Source: Flavobacterium beibuense F44-8
Lineage (GTDB): Bacteria; Bacteroidota; Bacteroidia; Flavobacteriales; Flavobacteriaceae
Reading direction: 5' to 3'
Length of the DNA: 34,745 bases
NCBI RefSeq assembly: GCF_000769915.1
Contig: NZ_JRLV01000027.1
Span: 1 to 34,745 of the forward strand
Made by a program: the position numbers and the translations under genes. Shown piece after piece: positions 1 to 13,800 of this stretch. Numbering within the stretch: position 1 is the stretch's first letter; every line of letters begins with the position of its first letter. The notes beneath the pieces were generated by a model, which was given only the letters and a program-made list of their open reading frames with translations, did no database searches and was not told where the DNA came from.

Positions 1-3000
1 TCGGCATCTGCATTCCGAAAGGATAGTAATCACTATAGGAAACTACATCAGGTGTAAAGCCACCTGCTAAAGCTCCTGAAGAAACCTCTACAAGCCTAAC
101 ATTATCAATATAGATAACTTCATCCTGTGTAGCAGTATGTGGGCCTATAAAAAATGATATTGTTAAAGATGAATATGACTCTGTATTTACTACAGGATAT
201 CTATTAACCATTCCTTCATACCCTACAAATTGAGAGCCATTTCTTATTAGTTTAGGACTAAATGAACCTGCAAAATTTTCTTTTACAAGATCATAAGTAA
301 GCATGTATGTTTTATTATTATCAAGATTAGATCTTGTAATATTAATGAAAAACGACGGGGCAGCTCCTTGAGCAAAGGTAACTTTCAATCTACCATTCTC
401 TGTAGTCATCGTAACACCCGATTGTACAAGAGCACTCCATCCGGTATATCCATCTTCAAAATCTTCAAAGAATACTTCATTCTCAACAGAATTTCCTCCT
501 GCAAGCTTTCTGTCTGTTATTACACCCAATACATTTCCTAAATGATTTGTAAGCTCATAACGCTTGTCACCCACATAACGTTGTGCCAGTATTTTTTCTC
601 CTATTGGTTCCGGTGTTCCAACTCCCTGGTCATATCCTTCACAAACGTCGCCTATACCGTCACCGTCTGCATCTGCCTGATCGGCATTAGCTGTATACAT
701 ACAGTTATCACAAACATCACCAATACCGTCACCATCACTATCAACCTGATCAGCGTTAGCAACATAAATACAGTTATCACAAGCATCTCCCACTCCGTCA
801 CCATCAGTATCTAACTGATCTGGATTTGAAGAAGCACAATTATCACAAACATCACCTACTCCGTCACCATCACTATCTAACTGATCCGGATTAAAGTGGA
901 ACGGACAGTTATCTACATCATCTGTTAAACCATCGGCATCTGTATCCTGACCTGGTGTACCACAATACGTAGAAGAATATTGTGTACCATCTATTAATTG
1001 CATTGCTACACCTTCTGTAGAATATGCATATGGATAAGACATAAAAGTATCAAACGGGAAGTCAACAACAGGAGTTTGATCATCTCCTATTTTATATTCA
1101 AAATCACACATTTGAGCTCTAAGTCCCGGATCAGGCTGAGGATCATAATTTACAAAATATTCAACATCTCTTTTACCTAATGAATGATTTGCAGATGGTG
1201 GTGTAGGATAGTCTTTTTTACCTTTTTCCTCTTCACCATCCAATAGCACTACCTCTTCTTTTGTAAACTGATCATAATCATAAACATTACCGTTAAGAGT
1301 AAGTTTTGGCCTATAATTACTACCTACAAGTTTAATCTCTAAATCCATATCCCATTCCCCGGTAGGAATAGCAGAATTAAGAGTATATACATCCTGCCAA
1401 ACATAGTTTCTGTAACTCCATCTCTTACCTCTAAGGCCTGCTCTATATCTATTATAAACACGCTGGTACTTTTCAAGAATAACCACAGGTATGAAATTAC
1501 CATATTCATCTCTCTTAACCTGAAGTTTGGCTGCACTTCTATACCAAACTCTGTTTTGATCAGGAGGGAATACAACTCCCTGTAAATCGGTCACATTTTG
1601 TTTGGTCATATTAGGGAAGTTGGTTTCATCAATTTTAAAGTTTGATGTAATTTCAATCTGCCTTGTTTTTTCACCATCCTGATCAAATAAATGTAACTGG
1701 GTATTATCTGTCCAGGTAGTATAACTATTTCCTGTAAGGTTTATACCGTATAGGGCTGCTACAGTACTCACGGTAGAGAATGTTTGCATTTCACTGCTCA
1801 TCATACTGGCTGAGGCAAATTGAGTTAGCCCCATTACGCTTTCTTGGGCAAGTTCAATACGGTTTTGTTCTAAACCTATCCTACTGCTTCCATAAATGTC
1901 TTGCTCTACTAAATAATATTTAGTTGGCTGGCCACTTTCTGCCACTACCTCATAAACACTCAATACATTACCCTGAGCATCCCTGTTATAGTAAGTGGTA
2001 GTTACCCCACTTTCATTTGTGACTGTTTTAGCTAATCTGTTACCAAGACCGTCATAAGAGAAATTTATAACAGTACCGTCTGTTTTAGTAATACTTTTAA
2101 CCTTACCATCAACACGCCAGTCAATATCTAATCCCTCACCATTATCTTTTATCAGTTGTCCAATTGCATCATATTGATAATTATTAAAAGACTGATCCTC
2201 TGCATCTATGTCTCCATCAAAAGTAGAGCTTGGAGAATATGAATTTTCCTGAATATAATTTAATTGATTTTTACCTGCATTATAAACATAAGTAAACCTA
2301 TCCATTTGGGTAATCCCTGTTGAACTACCTTCCGCATTAACACCTGTAATACCTTGACGTGATAAGTCTGTTAAATTACCATTTTTATCATAGCTATAAG
2401 TAGTTGCCGGTAAAGCTGTTCCTCCTTTTAAAGCTATCAAAGTATTAGGATCATAAACATAACCCATTGGAGTAGAAGATTTTATCCTATTTAATTGATC
2501 ATAACTATAAACAGATGAATTTATAGCAAGAGGTTTTTGGTTATGATCAGTAATAGAAGTAATCATACCCCTTATATTTCCATTATATAAATTAGCTGCA
2601 GTTTGTGAACCTGAAAATTTTGTAACAAAGAAGGTATTTTCATCCTGTTTATTTTCATTAGTATATCGTGAAGAATAATCTCCACTATAATAATTCAACG
2701 TAAATGAAACCGCATCTTTAGCAACCGCAAAACCATCTTGACCTATATCATAACTATTACCTAATACCTCAGAGTTTACTCCTTTTAACCATCCATGTAA
2801 TGTATACATGTAATCTAGCCCTTGTACTTCCTTATCTCCAATTACTGTACGGGCAAGAGGACCATGTTCATAATATTTATAATTAGCTTCTTTTTCCCAT
2901 ATTATATCATCCTTACTGGTATAAACATCAGTAATCCTATTGTCTTCGTCATACTCATATCTGTGTATAAATTGATCTGGCTCATCAGATTGGTATATAA

Positions 3001-6000
3001 CTTTATTTACATTACCACTAATAAGGTCATAATCATATTTTACCTTTTTAATATGCTGTTGCATACTAATAAGAGCATCATCATTTACAATACTAATTAG
3101 TTCTTTTACATTACCATGTACATCATAATCGTAAAATATACCATTTTGATATTGTTCTTCAACAGTAGTAGTAGTTACCTCATCATAATATAATACAGCT
3201 GTAACCCTGTTTCTGGTATTATTAGAAGAATAATCAGTAAACAGTATACTGGTTGTACTAAAAGGTTCATCATAAATAGTTCTGGTAACCTCGTTCCTTA
3301 CACCATTATCATTAAACTCATTTTGAGCAACTGACTGTAAAATTAATTTACCTTCACTATTTATTGTATATCCCCCAGTAGGGGTAATTTCACCTGCTTC
3401 ATAAATACGCCCTAAACCATCATAACGTGTATAACTAAATTTATAATTTATCGCATTATTCTGTTTTGAATTTTGGGAAGCAATTATCCTACCCAAATAA
3501 TCATAAGCAAACTTTGTTTCTCCACCATCCGGAGTTTTTTGCCAAACTAACTGATTAAGAGAATTATACCTATACTCTGTTCTTAATGAATGTGAAGGAT
3601 AAACAGCCCCTGTAACATTATCTCTATTTTGATTAATAGTTGTGTTTTGAGAAGGAGCAAGCCTTACAGCTCCCTGAGGAGGTACAGTAGAAACTAAATT
3701 ACCTGCCTGATCATAATAGTATAACGTATACTGATATTCTTTATCAGGAGCACTTTTAACAAATGTCTCTGTAAGTCCTTCCATAGCGGCCTTTAAGTAT
3801 CTTTCTTTAAATGCTGCTCTCTGTCCCTGTAAATAAGCTAACCATAATTCACTTGAATATGTCCCGTTTACATTATTAACAAACGTTTCACATGGATCAT
3901 ATGCCTCTATTCTAATATCCTGAGAAGGGAATATTAATGCTGGCGGACAGGTTGTACTGTTTTGCATATATATTTCCTCAACATAACGTAACCAACTATA
4001 AGTTCCACCATCACTGATATAAACTCTATAATCATCAATAGCATCCTCTGTAGTTATATTTCCATAACCTAAGGAAGACATCGCAAATTCAGTTATTGTA
4101 ATAAAATGAGCATCATCTGTGGTTGTTATATTAAGCTCTTTTATATAATGTTGATAGTCCTCTGATACATATTGAAGATTAGATGAACAGAAATATTCTG
4201 GAGAAAAATCTGCATCCAACGTATAACCGCTCACTGAGGCAACAGTATTACTGAATTGTTTCCAGCCATCTGCACAGCTTACCACATCAATAGTTTGAGG
4301 TATACAAGGATTACAGTCTACACGTACTTCAACAAAACACGGAGTTACATACAAGCATTCCATTGTTCCGTTTCCAACAAAACTACCGCCACTTGTTAAT
4401 GTACCTTTAAATGTAAAGGCTGAATAATCATTATTAAAAGTAAATTCTGTTATCGTATTAACCTGATTTATATTATAGCCCGGTATATTAAACTTAACAT
4501 CACAGCCTGAGTCAGTAAAAGAAAAACCTAACTGAGTACCTTCAGAGGTTTCAGAAACATAGAAATTATAGATTCGTGCTGTCTCATCCTCCTCTGTTAA
4601 ATTAACATAAGGTGCTAAAACATTAAGGTTAGCTGAAGAGAAGTTCTGCGAAACTGTTCCTGAAGACAGGTACTGTGATCTCAACTCCATAAATAACAAC
4701 CTAGTCGCATTAGTAACAGCTGCTCCTTCAACACATTCTGTTTTTACACATTCAATTTTTCCTTGTTTAATTGTGACACCCGGAGGCAACATTGTTAAAC
4801 TTCCAAATTCATCATATCCCTGATATTCACCATGATGTACTTTAATATTAAATGTTGCAGTACCCCCTTGTGTGTCAAAAATTTCAAGATCAGAAAAACC
4901 TATGGTATTATTAAATAAATTAGTATTACCGTTATCATCTAATGTTAGATAAAACTTACATGGATAATTTTTATCAAAAACGAAGTAAATCCCACGTCCA
5001 GAATTATCATATGTAGTAAAATAGTTTACTGTTGGATTAGTAGCATCAACAAACGGATCTATATTAGCCATATATGGTTGGAAGTCATAAGACTCAGATG
5101 GGTCTAAAACATCACGTTTATTCCATAGGAAAGAAACAAGTCCTAAAAACTGTTCTCCTGCACCATGCTCTATATTTACTACTTCTTTACAAATACAATC
5201 AAAATCAAAAGGTCCTTTTCTGTCACCATTCAATATATTACCTGTTACAGTAACCAGATTATAATTAGGAAGTGCTATGTAAGAAACCTTTATAATTTGT
5301 TCTTCAATATTTACAGCTGTAAATTTATATATGTTTGAAGGGTTTAAAGGCTGCTGCATTGTAATTTGAGCAGTATTCCCTCCGTTTACAATTATTTGAA
5401 AAGCTGTAGAAGAAGAAGCGTTCCAATAAGCCACATAGTTATCATCTTCTAAAACCTCAGGTAATATACTATTCATATATCCATATGGATCTGCCTGAGT
5501 TAATGTCCCCGCATTAGTATAACCCAAAGATATATTCTGATTTAATAATTTACTTCCTCCAGGAGCATCATTTAACTTATTCATTAAGCGTAACAGTCCC
5601 TTTTCAAACCTTGACAACTTATTACATGGTACTCCTCCTGTTTCTGTTGATGACTGATTTGGTAATACTGTACCTCCAGGCACTATTAATGATGGATCAT
5701 CTTCAAAACCACAACCACCAACAGCTACTTTTGAAGACCCTTCAATAATTATCTCTTCAGGGAATTCGCATACTGCAGGAACTCTAATTATAGATGCTAC
5801 AATTCTAAACCTAAACAAGCCAGAACCCGGATCATAAGATCCTGGGATATAATAAAGATTTTTAAGCTCTGTTATAACAAATTTACCTATTTCGTAATCA
5901 CTCCATGTTGGTGTTGTACCACAACCTGAATCAGTTATTCCTGCATTTAAAATTGTTAAATTAATAGGACTTAAACTTCCTATTTTTATACCTAATACTC

Positions 6001-9000
6001 CTCCATTCTGAGCACCATACATAGCCTCTGTTTGCATAAAGGTTGGCATAGATGTTAATCCTGCCTGAGACATGTACAAATCAGGTGTAAGATAAGGGAA
6101 CTGATTAGTAGGAGTACCGTTTACTAAAAGTCCATGATTGTTATATGCAGGCTGAACCAAACCATTTAAAAAGTACTCCATATCAAATGCCAACGGACAT
6201 TTTCCTGTAAGCATATACATACTGGCATCAGCATCATTGAGAATATCTTCCTGGTTTTGTCCCTGCTCCATACCATTATTTGAGCCATAGTCTGCCGGCA
6301 TGAAACGCTTAGCTTTTTCGGCATACAAAGAAGCTGTTTGAGGATCACAAATATTTGTTATAGAATCCTGTTCGCCCGTTGTAACAGCAGCGTCAATAGA
6401 ATTAACTATATCAGAATAGTTACTATATGTAATAAATGTTGTTACAAAATTATCTGTATCCTCAAGCTCACCTATGCAACCATTGTATCGGCTTTTAGTA
6501 AGCGAATATATTGTAGAATATACTGTTTTGATTTTATGCTTAAGTCCTGTATAATTACTTCTAAACATTACCCATATATTGTTTCTTTGACTTACAGGTA
6601 AAGTTTGAATATATGATAAAGCGGAACTAAAGCTTGATGTATTACTGTATAAGTTTTGGAAATCTGAAACACCCATCATACCATTACCGTTAAGCGTAAG
6701 GTATATAGCAGACTGAAGCATATTTAAATTAGAACCCTGTATAACTATACCATCATAATTAAAGTTTAAGGCTTCATCCATTATCGCTGTTCTTTGAGAG
6801 CGGTGAGTAGATGATTCAATAGTTCCTTCTATACCACTATATGTAATATTGAAGAAGGGATCTTTTTGATATTGTGATCTTTGTAGTAACTGCATGAATG
6901 TTATACCAAGCTGATTATTACTTGCATTCATTATATCTTCAAAAGTTTCAATAGTCTCCAGTTTAGCATCAAAAGAATCTGAAGTTTCTCCAGAGTATGT
7001 AGCTTCACAAATTGCTTTTTGATAAACGTAATAAAAATATTCAGGATGATATTTTATTAATGAATTAGCCCATGAAGGTACCCAGGCATTAATAAAATCA
7101 GAAACATTTTCAAGCTGTTCCGGGTTTACAAGATAATAACCCGGTAAAACATCTTCCGTCACTGTCCCTCCTGATATAGGTGGATCATAAACTCCTTCTG
7201 AAATTTTCTGAACTCTAATTTTAGAAAGCTCACCATATTCATTTACATAAGGTGTCGCCGGGTGTTTCCAGCTATAATTAGATTCAATATCCTGTACAGG
7301 CTCTCCTGTTTCCTCATCATTATATGTTGCGGTAACAACATACCCTCCATAATAAAATGAATTTCCTGAGTTAAATATGCTTAATGATTCAGGATATACT
7401 GTATCATCATCAATATCAGTACCAACAAGACCGTATGTAGAACCATATTGGCCATTAATACTCATATCGGCTAAAAGTTGATGTTCAAAAGCCTGACAAG
7501 GAGCTATAAGCTGCTCGCATAAGCCTCTACATCCCTGTAACAACCCATTAAACTCCTGCTCGAAACGATTTTCGTATAAATCAACTTCTAACTGATTTAT
7601 TTCCTGTCCGGCATTATTAGTATAAGTAAGCTCTGAGCCCGAATATGCAAAAGTAGTATTATCCAATACAATTTTTATATTGGCTAAAACATACCCCTGC
7701 TTAGCAATGTTAATATAACTCTGTCTTGCTGAAGTATTTCCTAACTGATCTCCGTTAGGATTATTACTTGTATTAATAAGACTTGTAAAAGCTGATATCT
7801 GTGAATCACTAAGGTAAGGTGAAACCAAACTGATTTCGCACTCTGAACAGGTAACATTACAATCTTCAATAGACGCATTAGGACTAAAATTATCCGGATT
7901 AACATAACAAGGATTAGAAGGATCACTAATTCTTGCCATATAGTCATCTGCATAAGTCTCTAATGATTCGTTATTTATACGAACATCTTTACTAAGCGTA
8001 TAAGTACCTACAGATAATGCCTGAGTAATAAAATCGTTTGAAAGAGTAAGTTGAGTAACTGTACTGGTATTAGTGTTAAGTACGCCTGCCTGTCCGCTTA
8101 AAGATGTATTTGTAAACATTTGATTTGCACAGTCATCTAATAAGCTTAAAGACCAGTCAAAAACAAATGGATAATTAATCCCATTTAAACACGATTCTGT
8201 ATATGCATCCGTATCATGTGACAACGAGTAACTAAAAGTAAGTGTGCTGTTGTCATTCTCAACACCTACCTGCATCTCTACCTTAGAACCGTCAATACTA
8301 CCTGAGTTATTACCTGTAGAGTACTCAATATTACTGGTAATTAAATCACTGGTAGTAATTTGATGGAGGCTGCTATTATTCGTATCTGTTAAGGCTGATA
8401 AATTACTAGGAGAATTTCCTGCTAAAGCAGTTGCAATGGTTTTGCCTGTTGGGTCAACATAACTCACACTAACCTGCCCGTTAGGATCTACCACCATATT
8501 TTTCTTATAGTGAGAGTTATATCCAACTGAGTTTCCAAAAAGCCTGTTTAATTCTTCCTGTTCAGGTAACATGTAAAAATATTGCATGTCATGTCCAGAT
8601 CCTAATTGGTGGTTTGCTCCCACACCACCTTTTCTTCTTATTCTACCTGTATTATCAGGAGTATATTCTACTTGTGAAAAGGGATAACCGTTTGCATTAG
8701 GTACAAAATCCTGAAAAGGACTTGAAGCTGATTGCTGAGCGTTTTCTGAATAATATTTTGAAGCTCCTGCTTCATTAGACATGCCTCCTATAAGAGTTGG
8801 TTCACAAGATTCGTCTATAACTAAATCCCAGTCAAAATCCTTATGGGTAAAAGGATTTGAAGCATTATTTTTTGTTAAACCATCATAATATTTTATTGAT
8901 GATTCCTGCAAGGGAGCTGGTAAAACTTCAACCGCAGGTCTTCCCTGATTATCGTAAATTACCTCACCAACAACTGCCTGCCTGTTACCGTTGTTATTGT

Positions 9001-10099
9001 TATTTATTCGCGTAACCGTTTGCCTGTTCCTTAAAGACCCGTCAAAAAAACTTGCTACTTCTTTCTTCTTAGCATTTTCTGCATAAGATGACTGATATTG
9101 CCAGTTCTTAGTCCCTCCTTCATAATTGGTTCCTATTTTTAATACATTTGGCCAGTCATTAACTGTGTTTTTATCTGACAGTCCACTGGACCAGGCACCA
9201 TAATAATTTTTAGAAATATCATCTAAAAACCTACCTACTGGCCTAACCCTATAAATAAGGTATCCTTTAGAAAAGACCAACGGAATTCTATAACTGGTGT
9301 TTTTTGTTTCAATTCTTGTAGAATTTATTTCGAAATCCTTTTCTGTAAGTGCTATTTCAACCTTACTTAGTTCGTCATTAGATGTTCCATAGTTATCAAC
9401 CCATGTCCATTCTAACTCATATTCTTCTGCCGGTGCAGCAGGGTATGCATTCCAACTAATTTGTACCTCGTCTTCTCCGTTTGTAGTACCGTTTGATGCT
9501 ACTACGGTTTCAGTAAAACCGTTATAACTAACTAGCTTTTCTGTTATTGGAGTTACAGTAGTATCCTTCAGGTTATAATACCTGTCTGTCATAAACTTTA
9601 ACTGTACATATATAGCTGGAGAAGTAACCGTAATTACCTGTCCGCTAGCATTTTTATAAACAGGTGCTGTCGAAGCTACTTTTACACTTGCCTTATGTAC
9701 CCCTGGTAATTTATAAACAGCCAAGTCATTAAACTGCTGTAAATCATTAACATAATCATGCATAATCTCCATATTTACATTATATGGAGTAAGAGCTCCG
9801 GTAGCACTATAAGGAGTTATGGTTAATGTTATAGAGGCAGAATAAATCTGGTTATGCACAGTAGGAGTTGCTGAATCATCAGACAAACCAAAATAAACAT
9901 ACACACCCGGATCTACAGATATAAAATCACCACTATTAAGATTACTATAAAGTGGATCTACAATAATTGGTAAAGTATAGTTAGCTGTTAGTGAACCTGC
10001 CGGAACTGGATCATTAGAATGTACTTCCTGCTTTTGACTATAGCAAAAATGGCTAAAGACAATAAATAATACTGTTAATATAAACTTTCTGTTCAACAT
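1..10099 (-). CDS. Giant RHS/YD-repeat protein, C-terminus beyond the left edge
   Basis: An open frame runs from ATG at 10099 to the window edge (3366 codons, no stop); the frame was checked at several points and is continuous. Residues 1-22 form a signal peptide ending CYSQ. Visible parts in order: an Fn3-like N-terminal segment; a conserved Bacteroidetes RHS segment with [10 protein letters not shown] and HQLGSG near residues 484-505; Cys-containing modules around 1500-1920; YD repeats from about 2118 to 2720 (for example [16 protein letters not shown]); thrombospondin type 3 repeats at about 3051-3153; NHLGNVL at 3185-3191; a beta-sandwich-like insert; and YYPFGM at 3358-3363. In RHS families this last motif precedes the core end and a variable, often toxic, C-terminal tip, which is not in the window. 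The protein is probably exported and builds an RHS shell. It is the last visible gene of the operon, 11 bases after the 231-aa gene. Family assignment is firm; a toxin role is inferred. Confidence 0.9.
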   Translation of the reverse strand, partial: MLNRKFILTVLFIVFSHFCYSQKQEVHSNDPVPAGSLTANYTLPIIVDPLYSNLNSGDFISVDPGVYVYFGLSDDSATPTVHNQIYSASITLTITPYSATGALTPYNVNMEIMHDYVNDLQQFNDLAVYKLPGVHKASVKVASTAPVYKNASGQVITVTSPAIYVQLKFMTDRYYNLKDTTVTPITEKLVSYNGFTETVVASNGTTNGEDEVQISWNAYPAAPAEEYELEWTWVDNYGTSNDELSKVEIALTEKDFEINSTRIETKNTSYRIPLVFSKGYLIYRVRPVGRFLDDISKNYYGAWSSGLSDKNTVNDWPNVLKIGTNYEGGTKNWQYQSSYAENAKKKEVASFFDGSLRNRQTVTRINNNNNGNRQAVVGEVIYDNQGRPAVEVLPAPLQESSIKYYDGLTKNNASNPFTHKDFDWDLVIDESCEPTLIGGMSNEAGASKYYSENAQQSASSPFQDFVPNANGYPFSQVEYTPDNTGRIRRKGGVGANHQLGSGHDMQYFYMLPEQEELNRLFGNSVGYNSHYKKNMVVDPNGQVSVSYVDPTGKTIATALAGNSPSNLSALTDTNNSSLHQITTSDLITSNIEYSTGNNSGSIDGSKVEMQVGVENDNSTLTFSYSLSHDTDAYTESCLNGINYPFVFDWSLSLLDDCANQMFTNTSLSGQAGVLNTNTSTVTQLTLSNDFITQALSVGTYTLSKDVRINNESLETYADDYMARISDPSNPCYVNPDNFSPNASIEDCNVTCSECEISLVSPYLSDSQISAFTSLINTSNNPNGDQLGNTSARQSYINIAKQGYVLANIKIVLDNTTFAYSGSELTYTNNAGQEINQLEVDLYENRFEQEFNGLLQGCRGLCEQLIAPCQAFEHQLLADMSINGQYGSTYGLVGTDIDDDTVYPESLSIFNSGNSFYYGGYVVTATYNDEETGEPVQDIESNYSWKHPATPYVNEYGELSKIRVQKISEGVYDPPISGGTVTEDVLPGYYLVNPEQLENVSDFINAWVPSWANSLIKYHPEYFYYVYQKAICEATYSGETSDSFDAKLETIETFEDIMNASNNQLGITFMQLLQRSQYQKDPFFNITYSGIEGTIESSTHRSQRTAIMDEALNFNYDGIVIQGSNLNMLQSAIYLTLNGNGMMGVSDFQNLYSNTSSFSSALSYIQTLPVSQRNNIWVMFRSNYTGLKHKIKTVYSTIYSLTKSRYNGCIGELEDTDNFVTTFITYSNYSDIVNSIDAAVTTGEQDSITNICDPQTASLYAEKAKRFMPADYGSNNGMEQGQNQEDILNDADASMYMLTGKCPLAFDMEYFLNGLVQPAYNNHGLLVNGTPTNQFPYLTPDLYMSQAGLTSMPTFMQTEAMYGAQNGGVLGIKIGSLSPINLTILNAGITDSGCGTTPTWSDYEIGKFVITELKNLYYIPGSYDPGSGLFRFRIVASIIRVPAVCEFPEEIIIEGSSKVAVGGCGFEDDPSLIVPGGTVLPNQSSTETGGVPCNKLSRFEKGLLRLMNKLNDAPGGSKLLNQNISLGYTNAGTLTQADPYGYMNSILPEVLEDDNYVAYWNASSSTAFQIIVNGGNTAQITMQQPLNPSNIYKFTAVNIEEQIIKVSYIALPNYNLVTVTGNILNGDRKGPFDFDCICKEVVNIEHGAGEQFLGLVSFLWNKRDVLDPSESYDFQPYMANIDPFVDATNPTVNYFTTYDNSGRGIYFVFDKNYPCKFYLTLDDNGNTNLFNNTIGFSDLEIFDTQGGTATFNIKVHHGEYQGYDEFGSLTMLPPGVTIKQGKIECVKTECVEGAAVTNATRLLFMELRSQYLSSGTVSQNFSSANLNVLAPYVNLTEEDETARIYNFYVSETSEGTQLGFSFTDSGCDVKFNIPGYNINQVNTITEFTFNNDYSAFTFKGTLTSGGSFVGNGTMECLYVTPCFVEVRVDCNPCIPQTIDVVSCADGWKQFSNTVASVSGYTLDADFSPEYFCSSNLQYVSEDYQHYIKELNITTTDDAHFITITEFAMSSLGYGNITTEDAIDDYRVYISDGGTYSWLRYVEEIYMQNSTTCPPALIFPSQDIRIEAYDPCETFVNNVNGTYSSELWLAYLQGQRAAFKERYLKAAMEGLTETFVKSAPDKEYQYTLYYYDQAGNLVSTVPPQGAVRLAPSQNTTINQNRDNVTGAVYPSHSLRTEYRYNSLNQLVWQKTPDGGETKFAYDYLGRIIASQNSKQNNAINYKFSYTRYDGLGRIYEAGEITPTGGYTINSEGKLILQSVAQNEFNDNGVRNEVTRTIYDEPFSTTSILFTDYSSNNTRNRVTAVLYYDEVTTTTVEEQYQNGIFYDYDVHGNVKELISIVNDDALISMQQHIKKVKYDYDLISGNVNKVIYQSDEPDQFIHRYEYDEDNRITDVYTSKDDIIWEKEANYKYYEHGPLARTVIGDKEVQGLDYMYTLHGWLKGVNSEVLGNSYDIGQDGFAVAKDAVSFTLNYYSGDYSSRYTNENKQDENTFFVTKFSGSQTAANLYNGNIRGMITSITDHNQKPLAINSSVYSYDQLNRIKSSTPMGYVYDPNTLIALKGGTALPATTYSYDKNGNLTDLSRQGITGVNAEGSSTGITQMDRFTYVYNAGKNQLNYIQENSYSPSSTFDGDIDAEDQSFNNYQYDAIGQLIKDNGEGLDIDWRVDGKVKSITKTDGTVINFSYDGLGNRLAKTVTNESGVTTTYYNRDAQGNVLSVYEVVAESGQPTKYYLVEQDIYGSSRIGLEQNRIELAQESVMGLTQFASASMMSSEMQTFSTVSTVAALYGINLTGNSYTTWTDNTQLHLFDQDGEKTRQIEITSNFKIDETNFPNMTKQNVTDLQGVVFPPDQNRVWYRSAAKLQVKRDEYGNFIPVVILEKYQRVYNRYRAGLRGKRWSYRNYVWQDVYTLNSAIPTGEWDMDLEIKLVGSNYRPKLTLNGNVYDYDQFTKEEVVLLDGEEEKGKKDYPTPPSANHSLGKRDVEYFVNYDPQPDPGLRAQMCDFEYKIGDDQTPVVDFPFDTFMSYPYAYSTEGVAMQLIDGTQYSSTYCGTPGQDTDADGLTDDVDNCPFHFNPDQLDSDGDGVGDVCDNCASSNPDQLDTDGDGVGDACDNCIYVANADQVDSDGDGIGDVCDNCMYTANADQADADGDGIGDVCEGYDQGVGTPEPIGEKILAQRYVGDKRYELTNHLGNVLGVITDRKLAGGNSVENEVFFEDFEDGYTGWSALVQSGVTMTTENGRLKVTFAQGAAPSFFINITRSNLDNNKTYMLTYDLVKENFAGSFSPKLIRNGSQFVGYEGMVNRYPVVNTESYSSLTISFFIGPHTATQDEVIYIDNVRLVEVSSGALAGGFTPDVVSYSDYYPFGMQMP
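641..948 (-). repeat. Thrombospondin type 3 (calcium-binding) repeats within the RHS gene
   Basis: Four full units plus a partial first one encode the pattern D-x-D-x-D-G-[VIL]-x-D followed by a CDNC-type cysteine pair. Units are 66-69 bases long and similar in DNA sequence. In this family each DxDxDG loop binds calcium and the cysteines can cross-link neighbouring units. The block lies between the YD repeats and the NHLGNVL motif of the giant RHS protein. Confidence 0.85.
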
Positions 10100-10110
10100 A
10101 TATTTATATT

Positions 10111-10806
10111 TTATTTTAATCTTTGATCAATTAGTTGGTAATTACTATAGCCGGCAGATAAGTTTATCTTTCCACCTTTTAGTACGAAAATTTTAGAAGT
10201 ATCAAATTGCTTTGCTGAAATTGCATTTCGATTAACATCTTTAAAAGTTATTTCCAATCTGGGATAACTTAGATCATTCTTTTTATAATCCTCTGAAAAA
10301 TTCATTGCGGTATTATAATAAAACACCTGTTTCTTTAACAAGTAATTTTTACCTATATGAAGTACCACTTTAGAGTAAGGCAGTCCCGAAAAATTTTTAG
10401 GCAAAAGTTCAACTTCCCAATGTGTCTTTAAATCTTTAAACTCACCTATTGAGAGTACTTTTAAAAACTCTTTTATATCAAACTCCTGCTGTATGCCAGT
10501 TGTAGAGGATATCAAAATAGCTTTTTCAGAATGGCTTATCTGAGCTGTTAATTTTTTAGTAATAAAATACTCTGTCTGATCTATTTTTACATACGTATCG
10601 TCTAATTCGTTTTTATAATACTCACCTGTATAAGATTGGTTTACATTGTGTGAGTTATAATCTTTATACAAATTGTAAGTTGCATGGTATTGCAGAGGCT
10701 TTTTTAAAGAATATTCTGCAATGACTTTATTGATTACTTCATCTTTAGTTTGTGAAAACAAACTGAACTGAAGCATCAGTAGTAAGGTGCTTAAAATATA
10801 TTTCAT
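10111..10806 (-). CDS. Small secreted protein, possibly LolA-like fold
   Basis: This 231-aa protein has a signal peptide (about residues 1-19, ending LFSQ), so it should be periplasmic or secreted; there is no lipobox. The rest is rich in beta-strand patterns. An early segment reads like YxGEYYKN...[11 protein letters not shown], and a late segment has strands with [10 protein letters not shown]. This layout resembles LolA-like lipoprotein carrier folds, but no diagnostic motif is present, so the fold is a guess. The gene starts 3 bases after the stop of the VWA-domain gene and ends 11 bases before the giant RHS gene. It is therefore almost certainly co-translated with them and may help them across the periplasm or onto the surface. 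It is a real gene with high confidence; its function is unknown. Confidence 0.8.
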   Translation of the reverse strand: MKYILSTLLLMLQFSLFSQTKDEVINKVIAEYSLKKPLQYHATYNLYKDYNSHNVNQSYTGEYYKNELDDTYVKIDQTEYFITKKLTAQISHSEKAILISSTTGIQQEFDIKEFLKVLSIGEFKDLKTHWEVELLPKNFSGLPYSKVVLHIGKNYLLKKQVFYYNTAMNFSEDYKKNDLSYPRLEITFKDVNRNAISAKQFDTSKIFVLKGGKINLSAGYSNYQLIDQRLK

Positions 10807-10809
10807 AGG

Positions 10810-13800
10810 TTAGTTGGTTGGTTGTATAACATTACCTGATCTGGATTCCTGAATAGTTTTAACTCCTTTTGAAGTTTCTTTTTTGATTCGCACTAAACCT
10901 CCCTCATTATCATACTCATAATAAGTTGAGTAGTTATTATCATCAAGTTCTGCCATTAACCTGAATGTTTCAGAATCATAAACAAAAGACTTCATACTTG
11001 CATTTAATGGATGTACACGTATATCATCAAAATATACCGGAATGTTAGGGCTTAAGTTAATTAGCTCAATCCTCATTACCTGAGCCAGTGCAGGTATCTC
11101 AAACTTAGCTGCAATACGCTGCCAGCCATCTATAATATCACCTGTTGGTAATAACTCAATATTTGCTACTTCCTGTTCATCACCATCCTCAAAAATAAGT
11201 TTTAACACCCCTTGAGTATAAGTTTTAACCTGTATATTTTGTTCTTCTTTTACCCAGGCACTTATCCAGTATTTTCCTCCCGGTGCCGGTTGGAAAGTTT
11301 CACAGCTTTTACAATACTCAACTGTAAATATTCCACAACCAATATTTGCCGATGAAAGTTTTTCTGAGAAATAGGTTAATTCTTCAAGCCCTGTAAAGTC
11401 TTCATATTCAAAATAAGATGCAGAAATAAGACTTTCAGAACTGTCTATAGGATATTCAGCATCTGGCAATTCCATTAAAAACTTAAGTGACGTTTTTAAC
11501 ATACCTGTCACATCGCTAATACCCGTATCACCGGTATTCCCGTTATAGTTTAATGAATTTTGATTAACATAATAACCTTCACCTCCATACACATATAGAT
11601 GTGAATCAGGATCATTTGAAATATTGGTTACGGCATCTTTTAAGCCTTCAACATTAGCTGTTTGTGAACCGTCTGTAATTACAATTACGATTTCAGGTTT
11701 TAAGGCAAATGCTGTCATTGCATGATTAAGTCCACTAGCCCAATAATCAGAATCAGGACTAATACCCATTGCTAATCTTTGATCGCTGTAATTTGATTTG
11801 TAATTGGCAATCCAGTTTTTAAACAAAATCTTATTTTCTGCCGTTACCCTTCCGTAAACATGGTCTGTTCTTGTATTAAAATCAGAGTCAGACATACCAA
11901 CGAAGGAAATCGTCATATTACTTCCTTCCTGCTGATCTATAAAAGCATTTAATTGTCTTTTTATACTGGCAACCTCTTCTGCATCTAAAGAAGATGATTC
12001 ATCTATCACAAAAGATACATGTGATTCACATGGTTCTACTACCGGACAAAAATCAATATGCTTAACAGTATTTGTTGACTGATTACCGTTTGCATAGGTT
12101 ACAATAAGACTGGTATTTGACGCCGAAGACGAATAGTTATAAATATTAATATCACTTATAGCTCCAAAATCATTAATCACCACATCCGGCTGTGAATCAT
12201 TTTGTGAGAATGAGAACGACAGCTGTTGTCCGTTAAAGGAAACATTATAAATTGCCGGGTTAGCATCTGTAAGGTATGGAGATAAGGCTGAAAGCTCAAT
12301 ACAAGTATATCCTTCAGGTATAATACCGTTAAGGTTTAATAAATGATTTAACAGAGCTGTGTATAAAAACTTAACGCTCGTTGAGTTTTCATTAACCTCA
12401 GTACACGCATTATCACAAGATGCAGCTATAGTAACCGTTTTATAAAAATACGATTTACATCCGTTCACATTAGTGACCTCTAGTTTTATAAGGTAATTAC
12501 CCAATGTACTATAGGTAATTGAAGGGTTTGACGACTGGCTAACTAATATAGGGAAAGTTCCATCACTGTTATAAAAAGTCCAGTTGTAACTCTCAATATT
12601 ACTCATACTTGAGAGCAATGAGAATGTTTGAGAAGTATTGATTACCGAGCATGATTCGCCCGAACTCTGCATTATATGCCCAAAAGTAAATCCGCCACAG
12701 TCATTATCACCACCTATTTCAGGACAAAATTCAATACGATATACCTCAGAGTACGAAAATTCAGGACTATGTCCCGGCATATACGTTTGAAAATATCCTT
12801 CTGGACCACCTTCTCCACCAGGTATATATTCTTCAGGAAAAACAGTAATATCTGCTATATGAGCAAAGTTGCTTATAATTACATCTGGAACTGTAACATC
12901 ATTAGAAAAAGAGAATCTAAGATGACCATTTGTTACATCTACATTCCATATTTTAGGATTGTCTACAACAATAAATGGAGCTAGTTCATCAAGCTCATCA
13001 CAGGTATATGGATTAGGCACCGTACCCCCATTACTATAAATATCAATAATATGATTTACCAAATTCAAATATGCTTCAGTAACAACCGCATACTCAGCAT
13101 TGTCTGACCAACATGTATATTCTAAATCACCTTGTGCCAGTGATACTACCGTCATATAAATATGAAAAGTAGCAATACAGCCATCTCCATAAGTTACTAC
13201 AAGATCAGCAGTAATTTCACCAGGATTATTAACCGTTATAACTGGATTTGCTTCTGTACTTGTTCCTATAAACGAGTACTTGCTATTTGTATAAAACGTC
13301 CAGTTATACGATGTGATTGTTGTATTAGCCGTAACAAAACTAAATGAGACAGGGCCAACTAAAGCCAAATCATTACTAGGACTACTATTAACTATTATTT
13401 TACCATCTAAATCAGCACACACACTTGGGCAAAAGTTAACATGCTTTATTTTATTACTATATGCTTTTGTTCCGTTTAAATAAGTTATTGCAGGAGATGA
13501 AGTTACACTGGCATCAGAAAAACTCAATAGGTTAATATCGGTAATCTCTCCATTATCCTGAATAGCAACATCATAATCACCGGTATGATTAGCAAAAGAG
13601 AATTGTAAACCACCACCTAAATAAGAAATATTGTAAACTTTTGCATCAGCATCTGTAACATATGGTGCTAATGCTGTCATTTCTGGACATGTATATGGTG
13701 TTGTAACAGTACCTCCATCTCTGTAAATATCCATTAAGTGATTAACTAGGTCCATAAATAGTTCCTTTACTTCGTTTGAAGCAGGGTTTACCTCGGTACA

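Noticed and set aside
542..814. Plus-strand ORF over the TSP3 repeats
   Set aside because: It is the antisense shadow of a regular DNA repeat; the minus-strand frame gives clear TSP3 and RHS motifs.
7741..7953. Possible frameshift in the giant RHS gene, suggested by an alternative minus-strand ORF
   Set aside because: The main frame was checked on both sides of this region and stays continuous with the RHS reading; the alternative is a shadow frame.
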